NCBI RefSeq assembly: GCF_014656545.1
Contig: NZ_BNDS01000016.1
Span: 52,127 to 116,126, forward strand
Length of the DNA stretch: 64,000 nt
Direction of reading: 5' to 3'
Origin: Neobacillus kokaensis
GTDB lineage: Bacteria; Bacillota; Bacilli; Bacillales; Cytobacillaceae
A model generated the notes under the pieces. It had not been told where the DNA came from, did not search any database, and worked only from the letters and a program-made list of their open reading frames with translations. Below are positions 26,905 to 36,099 of this stretch, piece by piece. The translations under genes and the position numbers were made by a program. Numbering within the stretch: the first letter of the stretch is position 1; the number at the start of each line of letters is the position of its first letter.

Positions 26905-27345
26905 ATGAAAATTTATGTTGATGCAGATGCTTGCCCGGTAAAAGACATTATTATTTCTGAAGCTTTACGTGCGGATATCCCTGTCACTTTGGTAACAAGT
27001 TTTTCTCATTTTTCAAGTGCGGAGCAGCCTGCAGGAGTGGAGACAATTTACGTGGATTCCGGGGCAGATGCTGCGGATTACCGAATCATGAAGTTAGCGG
27101 AATCGGGAGATGTGATTGTGACGCAGGATTATGGCCTGGCATCACTAGGTTTGGCAAAAGGATGTATAGTGCTTCATCATAAAGGATTTACCTATACTAA
27201 TGAAAACATTGACCAATTATTACAAACACGTTATTTAAGTGCAATGGCCCGGAAAAGCGGCAAGCGGACCAAGGGACCAAAGCCTTTTACACAGGAAGAC
27301 CGGGAGCAATTTAGGGCGCTTTTTAAAAAAGTGATTTCTCGATAA
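26905..27345 (+). CDS. yqxD: YaiI/YqxD family protein (DUF188)
   Basis: A 146-residue protein of the UPF0178/DUF188 family, recognised from the N-terminal [11 protein letters not shown], the VTQDYGLA motif and the C-terminal [17 protein letters not shown]. The conserved aspartates suggest a PIN-like nuclease fold, but the biochemical role of the family is not settled. TTTAGGAGA precedes the ATG. It is monocistronic here. Confidence 0.92.
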   Translation: MKIYVDADACPVKDIIISEALRADIPVTLVTSFSHFSSAEQPAGVETIYVDSGADAADYRIMKLAESGDVIVTQDYGLASLGLAKGCIVLHHKGFTYTNENIDQLLQTRYLSAMARKSGKRTKGPKPFTQEDREQFRALFKKVISR

Positions 27346-27356
27346 ACATTGTCATG

Positions 27357-27393
27357 TAAAAAAAGCAGAAATACACATATTTGTATTTCTGCT
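27357..27393 (-). terminator. Terminator for the minus-strand gene 27492-28382
   Basis: AGCAGAAATACA (27364-27375) pairs with TGTATTTCTGCT (27382-27393). The A-run at 27357-27363 gives a T-run on the minus strand, so it mainly ends minus-strand transcription. Confidence 0.8.
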
Positions 27394-27491
27394 GGATTCA
27401 TGAAAAACATTCATTCCTTTCGATTGAAAGATTAGTTTTTACAAAACCAAAGGTATTAAGGTTTAAAAAATCCTACTCTTTTTGAAGGAAA

Positions 27492-28382
27492 CTATTTTTT
27501 TGAAAAATGAACTCCATCAAGAGTCGTTAGCGCCTCATGCATTATGGAGAATGGATAATCTAGTTTTCTTCCTCTAGGCGGGTAAATACTAGTTGTAAGA
27601 TACCAGCCCCATGCTACCTCACCGCTTTTTTTGCCAATTGTACCGTTCATTTTAATGCCTGGCATAATTAATTCAGTGGGCAGACCTTTAATGTAATAAG
27701 TACAATTAGAATTCATTTCACTGACAACAACGGTATTCCCAATTATGGTGGTTACTTTAAATATGCCATCTGCTCTTTCCGTACATTGGTTAAAATTTTC
27801 CTCGAATCTATCTAAATCTTGTTCAAGATTCCAGTCTTTATGATGAATTCGGGGAAAGTCGTTTAATGTAAGTCTATTGATGATACGTTCGCAGATTTTC
27901 AGGTCAGGGAAAGCTTCCAGCGTGTATTGCTCAACAGCCTTATACCAAGAGGTTCCAACACGCTTATCAAGCCAGCGGACAAATTTTTTTAATTCGTAGA
28001 GGAAGGTATCAACGTCTTTTTCTTCTGGTGAAATTTTGATGTGATCTGGATAGAAGGAATAAATAAGATCTTCCCAAAATGGCTGCTGACATTGTTTCCA
28101 AGAGGGTGGACAATCATCTTCTAGATAGTGGGTCATATATTTTGAAATCACACGGAGAAATTCATTGCGGATCTTGTCAGAAGGTTTTTCTTTCTTATAG
28201 GCAATAAAGTCCTTTCCATAATATTCAAGGAGACCGCGATATCTCATTTCAAACTCAGAGCTAATGGCCAAATCCATCAACATTTGCTGGCGTTCCTGGG
28301 GATTGGCAAAATGGTGCATTCGTATACTTATTTCCGGACCATTTTTCCTGCGAATATCTTTGATTTTCATTCTGTTTGACAT
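27492..28382 (-). CDS. Hypothetical protein, function unknown
   Basis: About 296 residues, no family recognised. It is soluble, charged and rich in aromatic residues. An N-terminal helical part contains LLEYYGKDFIAYKKEKP and the C-terminal third looks β-rich (TTIIGNTVVVSEMNSNCTYY, then GWYLTTSIYPPRGRK). There is no signal or membrane segment. ATG 28382 is my choice; an in-frame GTG at 28400 is also possible and neither has a strong ribosome site. It is a plausible coding gene because of its length and terminator, and it borders the small-orphan region to the right. Confidence 0.6.
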   Translation of the reverse strand: MSNRMKIKDIRRKNGPEISIRMHHFANPQERQQMLMDLAISSEFEMRYRGLLEYYGKDFIAYKKEKPSDKIRNEFLRVISKYMTHYLEDDCPPSWKQCQQPFWEDLIYSFYPDHIKISPEEKDVDTFLYELKKFVRWLDKRVGTSWYKAVEQYTLEAFPDLKICERIINRLTLNDFPRIHHKDWNLEQDLDRFEENFNQCTERADGIFKVTTIIGNTVVVSEMNSNCTYYIKGLPTELIMPGIKMNGTIGKKSGEVAWGWYLTTSIYPPRGRKLDYPFSIMHEALTTLDGVHFSKK

Positions 28383-28780
28383 AAAAATAAACCAACTCAC
28401 TTTCGAATTTATTTTGGAAAAAAAAGAGAAGTTATAAAGTGGGGAATCGTGGATGTGATATGGATATTATAGCGCTTACTTCATGTCGAATAATGATAGA
28501 AATTTGAAGTTTTTGTGAATTTTTGGGAATTAGCGTTATATCCAAGAGATTTTGATTTCAAAAAAGGTTTATTAGATATGTATGTTGGAATTTTGGATAG
28601 CAGCAAGAACACAAATTACTGAAGGTAGCTGCTAGTTACGCGAACATGATAAAGAAAGGTAAATACGTGCAAGTAGAAAGCTTCTAGTTAACCGAACGGT
28701 TTGAAAAATGTAATTTCGCGAAAATACAAGGATTCATCCCTCCATGCTATAAAAATAAATAAATAGGGTGAATTGATGCA
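28383..28780. other. Intergenic region with no gene seen
   Basis: An AT-rich stretch of about 400 bp with many stops in all frames. No clear repeats or promoter pair. Confidence 0.5.
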
Positions 28781-29083
28781 ATGAAAAATAACTTAGAGCT
28801 GCTTGAAGGGCTTTTACTTAATGATGATGGGTTATTAAAATCCCTCCGCATGGGAGATGGACTGGATAAAGAAAAGGCAAATCAAGTTTACAAAGTTCTA
28901 GCCGACTTGGCCGCTGAATGGAAAGGACAGGAGAAGATTCATAAAAAAGCAGTAGACTTGTTCATTGATGTTTACCCAGCAATGTTGTCTTCCAGTGATT
29001 ATTACAGTGATAAAGTTGCAAACGAAATAATGGACTGTTGTGACAAAATCATAGATCTGATAAGAGATTGTCTTTCCTATTAA
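28781..29083 (+). CDS. Small helical orphan protein (immunity-like)
   Basis: 100 residues, acidic and predicted all-helical (LELLEGLLLNDDGLLKSLRMG at the start, ending DCCDKIIDLIRDCLSY). No family is recognised. The size, acidity and position among other small, non-conserved genes are what one sees for immunity proteins of polymorphic toxins, but no toxin gene is present and this is inference. A GGGTGAATTG sequence precedes the start. Confidence 0.5.
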   Translation: MKNNLELLEGLLLNDDGLLKSLRMGDGLDKEKANQVYKVLADLAAEWKGQEKIHKKAVDLFIDVYPAMLSSSDYYSDKVANEIMDCCDKIIDLIRDCLSY

Positions 29084-29105
29084 TATAGGTGGAAGCCAAT
29101 AGCAG

Positions 29106-29384
29106 CCATTGGAAAGACTTACGGAGTTTTATCTTAAAGCAATCAACCATACGAAAGGATATGCTTATTTTAAGGCATGATTATGTCAAGAATGTAGTTG
29201 AAAATTTGGAAAGAGTGAATTAGAGGTTTATGAATTCGGCTATGATTCTACAATTATTGATTTCATGCAAAATAAATCAATGATAAATTATGAGTACTTC
29301 GAAAAGCATTTGGAATGCAGTTCTCAGATTATTTATCTGTTAATGAAGGATCGGCGGGATTTCTTAAATCGATTTTATAGTTAG
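29106..29384 (+). pseudogene. Degraded small gene (two internal stops)
   Basis: One frame reads PLERLTEFYLKAINHTKG through to a natural TAG at 29382-29384, interrupted by TGA codons about 24 and 31 codons in. The later part (SELEVYEFGYDSTIIDFM, then HLECSSQIIYLL) is clearly protein-like. No start codon is left. It looks like a decayed relative of the neighbouring small proteins. Confidence 0.55.
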
Positions 29385-29418
29385 TATATATAAAAATCAC
29401 TGATCAATCTTGAAAGGA

Positions 29419-29766
29419 ATGAAAGACGAATTGAAATATAAATATTCTGTTGTAGAAGTTCCCAATAGTGGATATAAAAGAATTAAATTACCTGATGAGA
29501 TTTCGGCAGTTGAACTTTTAATTTATGACATGGAATCCTTCAGAGAGCCAATATTCATTGATTTCATTAACAAGGTATTAAGTGGAGAAAGCAACGGAGA
29601 ATGCATCGGCGGGAATGTTTGCGCCTTGATGATTAGTAGTGATTTTACCAAAGTAACGAATAACTTTATTACAGACGGAATGCAGGAATCATGTATGATT
29701 GAAACCACTGAGTTAAAAAAGATCATTGAAATCTGGATAACCGAAAATAAAGAGGTATTAAGATGA
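29419..29766 (+). CDS. Small orphan protein (immunity-like)
   Basis: About 115 residues, with the N-terminal stretch YSVVEVPNSGYKRIKLPDEI and a cysteine-containing centre (ECIGGNVCALMIS). No family is recognised with confidence. The start is uncertain: TTG 29410, ATG 29419 and TTG 29431 are all in frame and none has an ideal ribosome site. Its stop overlaps the next start by 4 bp (ATGA), so the two genes are probably translated together. Confidence 0.5.
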   Translation: MKDELKYKYSVVEVPNSGYKRIKLPDEISAVELLIYDMESFREPIFIDFINKVLSGESNGECIGGNVCALMISSDFTKVTNNFITDGMQESCMIETTELKKIIEIWITENKEVLR

Positions 29767-29990
29767 TATTTTGTCCTTTTTGCGACGGCCAAGGAGTTAT
29801 TTGTAAAGCTGAAATCAAAGCGCTAGGTCGCATTATTTATATTTGCGATGAATGCGACACGATTTGGCTAGATGGCGAAGAAATTAATGAAGAAAACTGT
29901 AAGAGATTCGATGATTTTATGAATCAATATGGGTTGCAGCCCGAATGGACCGAGTTATCTGATATTGAAAGAGGTTGGCAAAAACATTAA
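29763..29990 (+). CDS. Small zinc-ribbon-like protein
   Basis: 75 residues with CPFCDGQG and CDECDTIW, two cysteine pairs about 24 residues apart, a likely zinc ribbon. The rest is acidic. It overlaps the upstream gene by 4 bp (ATGA). Function unknown; small zinc-ribbon proteins of this kind occur beside contact-toxin immunity genes in bacilli, which is suggestive only. Confidence 0.6.
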   Translation: MIFCPFCDGQGVICKAEIKALGRIIYICDECDTIWLDGEEINEENCKRFDDFMNQYGLQPEWTELSDIERGWQKH

Positions 29991-30026
29991 TCATTTGAAC
30001 TTGTAGTATGGGAAGGAGATTCTGCT

Positions 30027-30380
30027 ATGCATATTATCAACCAGCAAGAAATTGAAAAATTAATTGAAATAATGCGTTCAAAATTAGATGAATCTAACTC
30101 AATCATTATAGAAGATGAAGGCTTATCAGCAATATTAAAATATTGTTTGTTTTTACAACAATATGCCCTAGATATTGTCACTAACTCTTCATTTACATAC
30201 GAAGATATACTATATAGCGAGTACTATTGGTTTGCTAATTTTAAAAATATGTATTTTTCCAAAGCAGGTTATGATGCTGGAATTGAGCAGCAGGAATTTC
30301 TTCTTATGGAGAAATTAAGTTATGAACTAGACGGGGAGATTGAATGGGACTTTATTGAAAAACTGTGCCGTATTGAATAG
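30027..30380 (+). CDS. Small orphan protein (immunity-like)
   Basis: 117 residues, acidic, mainly helical, with an aromatic-rich middle (YSEYYWFANFKNMYFSK). No family is recognised. The GGAAGGAG site at 30010-30017 is strong and well placed for the ATG, which supports translation. It lies 36 bp after the zinc-ribbon gene on the same strand. Confidence 0.6.
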   Translation: MHIINQQEIEKLIEIMRSKLDESNSIIIEDEGLSAILKYCLFLQQYALDIVTNSSFTYEDILYSEYYWFANFKNMYFSKAGYDAGIEQQEFLLMEKLSYELDGEIEWDFIEKLCRIE

Positions 30381-30751
30381 TTTTTCTAAATATCTTTAAA
30401 AAGAAGCTGCATTACAGTTCATCCTATATGATTCAATTATCAATTAAAAGCCTTGAGGAACGTAGATATTATGCGTTAGAAGAATGTAAACATCAATAGA
30501 GATACCCTTTATATCCTCTAGTTGGAAGAAGTGAGTAATATGGGGTATATGGTAAAAGAAAAGTTATATGACAAAGGAATCCTTGCAGATCCACGCTAAA
30601 ATGGGACGAACACAAGGTGTCAGGCACTAATTTCCGTTAGTCTCCTGGACGCGGCATCAATTAATATCTTATTATAAATCAATTGGAGAATTTGAGAATG
30701 ATTATCCTTAACCGGCAGCTTTAACAAAAAAATTGAAGAGGGGTGTCTTTG
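30381..30751. other. Intergenic region with gene debris
   Basis: Short frames such as MIQLSIKSLEERRYYALEE end quickly at stops, suggesting degraded coding sequence, but no family is clear. Near 30612-30623 it has CAAGGTGTCAGG, the reverse complement of a sequence near 432-443. Confidence 0.4.
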
Positions 30752-31348
30752 ATGACAACTGGTAGACTGAATCCTAAGGTTGATGGATTTTTAGGTAAAG
30801 CTAAAAAGTGGAAAGAAGAATTTGAGAAACTGAGAGATATCGTTCTTGATTGTGAGGAACTAACCGAAGAATTTAAATGGATGCATCCTTGTTACACGTT
30901 TGAGAATAAAAACATCGTTATAATTCATGGTTTTAAAGAATATTGTGCGCTTCTGTTTCAAAAAGGTGCCTTGTTAAAGGATACCCACGGGATTCTAATC
31001 CAGCAAACGGAGAATGTACAGGCGGCCCGCCAAATTCGGTTCACCACTGTTCAAGAAATTTCTGAAATGGAAACCATCTTGAAGGCCTATATTCATGAAG
31101 CCATTGAAGTGGAAAAAGCCGGTTTGGAAGTGAATTTTAAAAAGCATACAGAATACATAATTCCTGATGAATTTAAACATAAATTAGATGTGAACCCTGC
31201 CTTGAAAACTGCTTTTGAAGCGTTGACACCGGGACGGCAAAGAGCATACATACTTTATTTTTCTCAACCTAAACAATCCAAAACGCGAGTGTCAAGGGTT
31301 GAAAAATACATGCAGCAAATTCTCGATGGAAAGGGATTAAATGATTAG
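30752..31348 (+). CDS. YdeI/OmpD-associated family protein (DUF1801)
   Basis: A 198-residue protein of the YdeI group. It carries a DUF1801-like N-terminal domain (FKWMHPCYTFENKNIVIIHGFK) and the C-terminal YdeI motif ALTPGRQRAYILYFSQPKQ with a basic tail. The family is described as bacteriocin-protection or stress related; the mechanism is not established. GAGGGGTG is 9 bases before ATG 30752; an in-frame GTG at 30743 overlaps this site. Confidence 0.88.
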   Translation: MTTGRLNPKVDGFLGKAKKWKEEFEKLRDIVLDCEELTEEFKWMHPCYTFENKNIVIIHGFKEYCALLFQKGALLKDTHGILIQQTENVQAARQIRFTTVQEISEMETILKAYIHEAIEVEKAGLEVNFKKHTEYIIPDEFKHKLDVNPALKTAFEALTPGRQRAYILYFSQPKQSKTRVSRVEKYMQQILDGKGLND

Positions 31349-31402
31349 TATCTTTTGATAGGAAATAATTTAATCAAACTTCAAGATATTATAAACAATA
31401 AT

Positions 31403-31442
31403 AAAAGCTAGCCGAGTTATATTACTCAGAGCTAGCTTTTTT
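31403..31442. terminator. Terminator between converging genes
   Basis: AAAAGCTAGC (31403-31412) pairs with GCTAGCTTTT (31431-31440), with TT after it; a smaller CGAGT/ACTCA pair lies inside. It works on both strands. Confidence 0.87.
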
Positions 31443-31502
31443 GTTGCTAATAATAAAGTTCAGACGATTTCTGATACATTTCGCATGGTGCAGAGGCATC
31501 TG

Positions 31503-32594
31503 TCATGAAAATTCCTTTACTATTTCATGAAGTTTTTCAGGTTTTAAAAAAGATGATATAGATTTCTCAGTCTGAAGGGTAAGTGCGGCACCAGCAAGTC
31601 CTAGCTTACAAGCACTAACCAGTGATTCTCCGTTCATGATTCCATATATCGCACATGAAGCAAAAGCCTCACCAGATCCTGTGACATCAACAACATCCGT
31701 TTTGAATGGTGGCAGATGTCCTGATTCTTCAGAAGAAAAATAATAAGCCCCCTGATCCCCAAGCGTAATAATAACGTTTTGAACGCCCCGCTGTCTAATT
31801 TTTTCACAGGCTGATTGACAATCCTGGATAGAGTCGATTACTGTGTCAGCAAGTATCTCTGCTTCTTTCCGATTAGGAACTAGCAGCTCTACACCGTCAA
31901 GACGAATAGGAAGTTTTCCTGCCTTGACTGAGGATACAGGATCAATGTAAATAGGGATTTTTTCATCGCTGCAGCGTTTAATAATATAACTGATACATTC
32001 CTCAGGAATATTGGTGTCTAAAAAAACAGCAGTTGCAGTAGTAATATAGGACCATTTTTCCTCGAACATGGAAATGGTTAATTTTTCGTATATATTCATG
32101 TCGGCCATTGAGACAATGCTTTCACCAGTAATATCCAGCAAGGTCGTAAAGGTTCCTGTCCTTTCTGTTGGTAAAACCCATACTTGGCTGACATCCACGC
32201 CTTGGCTTTTCGTTTCCTTCAATATCCATTGTCCTTCTTTATCATCTCCGACACATGTCATAAGAGAAGTGCTAAGCCCTAACTGGCTTAAGTTTTCTGC
32301 AAAGTTGCGTGCTACACCCCCGCAGGCTTCAGTAATATTTACTGGATTGGAAGAATATAGGACCACTTTTTGGTTTGTTCGAGCTTTTCGGTCTGCGTTT
32401 GCTCCTCCTATACAAACGATGGCCGACTTTTCTCGGAGAATATAGCCTCGCCCTTTAATTTGACCGCGCTTCGTCAAGTTAGCAATATAATTAGCAACCG
32501 CAGGACGAGAAAGTCCGACTTTATTTGATAATTCTTGCTGCGAAATGAAAGGATTCATTTTTATGTAATGTAAAATTTGATTCTCTTTATCCAT
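31503..32594 (-). CDS. HTH-PfkB sugar/nucleoside kinase paralogue (PsuK-like) with altered catalytic residue
   Basis: A 363-residue fusion of an N-terminal MarR/DeoR-like winged helix (about 1-55, QQELSNKVGLSRPAVANYI) and a PfkB kinase domain (about 60-360). It is a paralogue of the protein at 33976-35088. The PfkB signature normally reads DTxGAGD; here it is DVTGSGEAF, so the expected catalytic aspartate is Glu309. It may be a weak kinase or a sensor-regulator. I chose ATG 32594, which follows GGGGTTGTTTC; an upstream TTG at 32639 lies in the operator-like palindrome. It diverges from an EamA transporter. Confidence 0.87.
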   Translation of the reverse strand: MDKENQILHYIKMNPFISQQELSNKVGLSRPAVANYIANLTKRGQIKGRGYILREKSAIVCIGGANADRKARTNQKVVLYSSNPVNITEACGGVARNFAENLSQLGLSTSLMTCVGDDKEGQWILKETKSQGVDVSQVWVLPTERTGTFTTLLDITGESIVSMADMNIYEKLTISMFEEKWSYITTATAVFLDTNIPEECISYIIKRCSDEKIPIYIDPVSSVKAGKLPIRLDGVELLVPNRKEAEILADTVIDSIQDCQSACEKIRQRGVQNVIITLGDQGAYYFSSEESGHLPPFKTDVVDVTGSGEAFASCAIYGIMNGESLVSACKLGLAGAALTLQTEKSISSFLKPEKLHEIVKEFS

Positions 32595-32634
32595 GAAACA
32601 ACCCCATTTCTTTTGAACAAAAGTTTTCCATATA

Positions 32635-32648
32635 AACAAATGTTTGAT
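32635..32648. promoter_or_regulatory. Operator-like palindrome, AACAAATGTTTGAT
   Basis: One mismatch from a perfect palindrome and closely related to the two operators before the paralogous HTH-PfkB gene (AACAAACGTTTGTT). Placed 40 bp upstream of the start codon, it could be an autoregulatory site. Confidence 0.5.
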
Positions 32649-32818
32649 ATATGTTTAATTATATACTATAATTTTGAAAAGTTATCTTATAGATTGTCTA
32701 AATAATATAGTCAATCCATTATAACGCAAAATATAAATTGCAAAAAAGTCAATCTTTGTTTTATGTTCCAGGTTATGATTTTTTACCTTAGAAAAAAATA
32801 AATTGGAGGAACTAGAAT

Positions 32819-33775
32819 ATGAAGAAATATCTGTACCCTCTCTTGGTGATTATAGCAGCGAGCAGTTATGGTGTAGTTTCAACCATTATAAAACTGGCAA
32901 TGGGCAGGGGTTTTTCAGCCTCGGAAGCTGTTACAAGTCAATTTTTTATCGGTTTTTGCATCGCTGTCGGTATTTTTTTCCTGACAAACAGAGCAAAAAT
33001 AAGCTTTAAAGGTGTTAAAATGCTGATTTTTGCAGGTGTTTTAACGGGGTTTACAAATATTGTATATGGTCATTCTTTGAACTATTTACCAGCCTCTTTG
33101 GCAGTTGTTCTTCTATTTCAATTTACATGGATCGGTATGTTGATTTCCTGTATATCAAAGCGCCAGCTTCCTACTCGGATTGAATTCATTTCTTTACTAT
33201 TCTTGGTTTTGGGAACCATTCCAGCAGCTGGGTTGATTGACGTTGATATAACTAAAATACCTCTACAAGGGTGGATATGGGGGTTAGCGGCAGCCCTTTG
33301 TTATTCACTATTTTTATTCGTAAATGGTCGAGCAGCTGCAAGTATGAACACCTCTGGCCGTTTAGTGTTTGTTTCTTTCTTTGCGTTTATGATGTCTGCT
33401 TTATTTCAATCTCCAGAAATTATTTGGAATGGTACTTTGTTTAACGAAGGACTTTGGTTGTATGGTTTGGCATTAGGGTTATTTGGCATGATTATTCCTG
33501 TGTTTTTATTCACTATTGCTGTTCCTAAAGTTGGATTAGGCATGACATCCATTTTAAGTGCTATTGAATTGCCGATTGCGGTGATGGTGTCGGTTATATT
33601 ACTAAGTGAAACTGTTACAACGATACAAATTGCTGGGATCGTTATCATCCTCCTAGGTATAAGTCTACCAACAATATTAACTGGTAATTTATTGATGAGA
33701 AAAAATAGAGCAGCAAAACAAAAAATAAAAAATAAATCTTATATGTTTCGTGAAATTAAAAAACACATTAGTTGA
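32819..33775 (+). CDS. EamA/DMT-family transporter
   Basis: A 318-residue membrane protein with about ten hydrophobic segments in two EamA repeats. LPASLAVVLLFQFTWIGM is characteristic. DMT transporters usually export metabolites or import small molecules; the substrate is unknown. GGAGG at 32803 precedes the ATG. It is related to the EamA protein at 38421-39323, and both border the pseudouridine/nucleoside genes, which hints at export or import of their products. Confidence 0.9.
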   Translation: MKKYLYPLLVIIAASSYGVVSTIIKLAMGRGFSASEAVTSQFFIGFCIAVGIFFLTNRAKISFKGVKMLIFAGVLTGFTNIVYGHSLNYLPASLAVVLLFQFTWIGMLISCISKRQLPTRIEFISLLFLVLGTIPAAGLIDVDITKIPLQGWIWGLAAALCYSLFLFVNGRAAASMNTSGRLVFVSFFAFMMSALFQSPEIIWNGTLFNEGLWLYGLALGLFGMIIPVFLFTIAVPKVGLGMTSILSAIELPIAVMVSVILLSETVTTIQIAGIVIILLGISLPTILTGNLLMRKNRAAKQKIKNKSYMFREIKKHIS

Positions 33776-33886
33776 GGCTTACTCAGTTCTCTGTCTTTTA
33801 ACATTCGCTATGCGCATTTTCGGTATCTAAATAGATTGCTATTAATTGAGAATACTAATTAAAAGAATATTTTTTATTAATATCTA

Positions 33887-33914
33887 TTGACAATACGATA
33901 TGAAAGCGTATACT
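33887..33914 (+). promoter_or_regulatory. σA promoter of the psu operon
   Basis: TTGACA (33887-33892) and TATACT (33909-33914) with a 16-base spacer. Strong and well placed: transcription starts near 33921, just before the two operators. Confidence 0.78.
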
Positions 33915-33915
33915 G
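33900..33915 (+). promoter_or_regulatory. Candidate cre (CcpA) site
   Basis: ATGAAAGCGTATACTG fits WTGNAANCGNWNNCWW at 15 of 16 positions and overlaps the -10 box, so carbon catabolite repression is expected. Confidence 0.5.
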
Positions 33916-33925
33916 AAATTAATTA

Positions 33926-33958
33926 AACAAACGTTTATTTAATAAACAAACGTTTGTT
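33926..33958. promoter_or_regulatory. Tandem operators, AACAAACGTTTATT and AACAAACGTTTGTT
   Basis: The second copy (33945-33958) is a perfect 14-bp palindrome; the first (33926-33939) has one mismatch. Their centres are 19 bp apart, about two helical turns, directly downstream of the promoter: a typical repressor arrangement. Confidence 0.65.
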
Positions 33959-33975
33959 GAAAGTGAGGTGTATAC

Positions 33976-35088
33976 ATGACAAATGGTATGAATGAAAATG
34001 AAGAATTAATCTTAAGCAAGATTAAGGAAAATCCATTTATTTCCCAACAAGAGCTGTCAGAAATTGTAGGGATTTCAAAATCGTCAATTGCCAATATTAT
34101 TTCTGAACTAATTAAGAAAGAGTATGTTATGGGCAAGGCTTATGTCTTAAATGAAACGAACCCTATTATTTGCATAGGGGGAGCTAATGTAGATAGAAAA
34201 TATTATGCGAAATATGAAATAACCAATGAAACTTCAAATCCAGTAATCTCTTCCAGCTCAGTTGGTGGGGTTGCAAGAAATATTGCTGAAAACTTAGGAA
34301 GACTTGGCGAGGAAGTTGTTTTAATTTCAGCAAGCGGTCAGGATTCCGCTTGGGAAGAGATTTACAATTTATCTTCACCTTTTATGAATTTAGAGCATGT
34401 TACACAATTTGAGAATTCATCAACAGGATCCTATACAGCAGTTTTGGATAAAAATGGAGATTTATCACTGGCATTAGCAGATATGGATGTTTATGAAAAT
34501 ATTACTCCGGAATTAATGATAAAAAAAAGCAATTTACTTAAAAGAGCTAAATGTATAGTAGTAGATTTGAATTGTCCAAGTGAAACGATTGATTATATTT
34601 GTTCTTTTACATCTAAATATAGTATTCCATTAGTCATTATCCCTGTATCGTCTCCGAAAATGACCAGGCTTCCAAAAACTTTGAGTGCAGTGACCTGGCT
34701 TATCGTAAATAAAGATGAAACCGAAACTTTTATGAATATGAAAATAAATGATAGGAAAGATTGGGAGAATTCGGTTAAGAAATGGTTAGAGTTAGGAGTA
34801 AAAAATGTGATTGTGACGAATGGATCCAAAGGTGTAATGTCAGGTGTTGAAAATGGCGAGATTCAACATTTTCCAGCTATCGAAACACCAATGGTTGCTG
34901 ATGTGACAGGTGCGGGAGATTCATTCTGTTCAGGTGTTATTTATTCCTGGCTGCAAAAGAAAGACATAGATTATATTATTAAATCTGGTTTGGTTAATGC
35001 GCATAAGACCATTATGTCAAAGTATACAGTTAGACAAGAACTATCACAAAAACAATTTATGATTGATATGGAGGAATTTATAAAATGA
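33976..35088 (+). CDS. psuK: HTH-PfkB pseudouridine kinase
   Basis: A 370-residue fusion of a winged-helix domain (about 5-60, [20 protein letters not shown]) and a PfkB kinase domain (about 65-365) with the intact motif DVTGAGDSF; Asp315 is the expected catalytic base. The next gene, overlapping by 4 bp, is pseudouridine-5'-phosphate glycosidase, so this enzyme should phosphorylate pseudouridine. The fused DNA-binding domain may let it sense substrate and control its own operon through the operators just upstream. The start follows GTGAGGTG. Confidence 0.9.
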   Translation: MTNGMNENEELILSKIKENPFISQQELSEIVGISKSSIANIISELIKKEYVMGKAYVLNETNPIICIGGANVDRKYYAKYEITNETSNPVISSSSVGGVARNIAENLGRLGEEVVLISASGQDSAWEEIYNLSSPFMNLEHVTQFENSSTGSYTAVLDKNGDLSLALADMDVYENITPELMIKKSNLLKRAKCIVVDLNCPSETIDYICSFTSKYSIPLVIIPVSSPKMTRLPKTLSAVTWLIVNKDETETFMNMKINDRKDWENSVKKWLELGVKNVIVTNGSKGVMSGVENGEIQHFPAIETPMVADVTGAGDSFCSGVIYSWLQKKDIDYIIKSGLVNAHKTIMSKYTVRQELSQKQFMIDMEEFIK

Positions 35089-36002
35089 AACAATATATCG
35101 AGTTATCTGCAGAGGTCCAACAAGCAAAAGCTGAAGGAAAAGCAATCGTTGCATTAGAATCTACAATTATCTCTCATGGGATGCCTTATCCGCAAAATGT
35201 ACAAATGGCTCGTGAAGTAGAACAAATTGTTCGTGACAACGGTGCTGTTCCAGCAACAATAGCCATCATTGATGGAAAAATTAAAATTGGATTAACAGAT
35301 GAAGAATTAGAGTTATTTGGTAAAAGTTCGGATGTGGCAAAAGTATCAAGACGTGACTTGGCCCACATTATTGCAACGAAAAAACTTGGGGCTACGACTG
35401 TTGCATCCACAATGATTTGTGCTGATTTAGCAGACATCAAAATCTTTGTAACCGGTGGTATTGGCGGCGTTCATAAAGGCGCTGAAACAACAATGGATAT
35501 TTCAGCTGACCTAGAGGAATTGGCGCAAACGGATGTAGCAGTAGTTTGTGCAGGTGCAAAATCGATCCTAGATTTAGCTCTTACACTAGAATACCTTGAA
35601 ACAAAAGGAGTTCCTGTGATTGGATATGAAACTGAGGTCTTGCCAGCATTTTATACAAGAAAAAGTGAACATAAATTAAATACCTCTACTTATTCCATCG
35701 ATACAATTGCTGAAACATTAAAAACGAAATGGGAATTAAACCTTAAGGGTGGAGCAGTAATCGCTAATCCGATTCCTGAAGAGCACGCAATGGATGAAGA
35801 ATATATTAATGGAATTATTGACCAAGCAATCAAGGAAGCAGAGGAAAATCACATTATTGGTAAGGACAGTACACCATTCCTATTAGGAAAAATTAAAGAA
35901 TTAACTGGCGGTAAAAGCCTTGAAGCCAACATTGAATTAGTAAAACACAATGCTAAAGTAGGAACCCAGCTGGCAGTTAGCTTCAATAATAAAACAAAAT
36001 AA
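35085..36002 (+). CDS. psuG: Pseudouridine-5'-phosphate glycosidase
   Basis: A 305-residue PsuG. The N-terminal [35 protein letters not shown] and [11 protein letters not shown] blocks are characteristic of the family, which cleaves pseudouridine 5'-phosphate to uracil and ribose 5-phosphate. It overlaps psuK by 4 bp (ATGA), which suggests translational coupling. Confidence 0.95.
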   Translation: MKQYIELSAEVQQAKAEGKAIVALESTIISHGMPYPQNVQMAREVEQIVRDNGAVPATIAIIDGKIKIGLTDEELELFGKSSDVAKVSRRDLAHIIATKKLGATTVASTMICADLADIKIFVTGGIGGVHKGAETTMDISADLEELAQTDVAVVCAGAKSILDLALTLEYLETKGVPVIGYETEVLPAFYTRKSEHKLNTSTYSIDTIAETLKTKWELNLKGGAVIANPIPEEHAMDEEYINGIIDQAIKEAEENHIIGKDSTPFLLGKIKELTGGKSLEANIELVKHNAKVGTQLAVSFNNKTK

Positions 36003-36032
36003 TACTAAACTGGATTCGCGATAAGACAAATT

Positions 36033-36099
36033 CAACTTCTATAAAGGGTACTATGTAGATATTTTCAATTCAACCATACTTTATAGAAGTTGTTTTTTT
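36033..36099 (+). terminator. Strong terminator between psuG and the nucleoside transporter
   Basis: CAACTTCTATAAAG (36033-36046) pairs with CTTTATAGAAGTTG (36079-36092) across a 32-base loop, followed by seven T. If active it would separate psuKG from the next two genes unless read-through is regulated. Confidence 0.75.
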
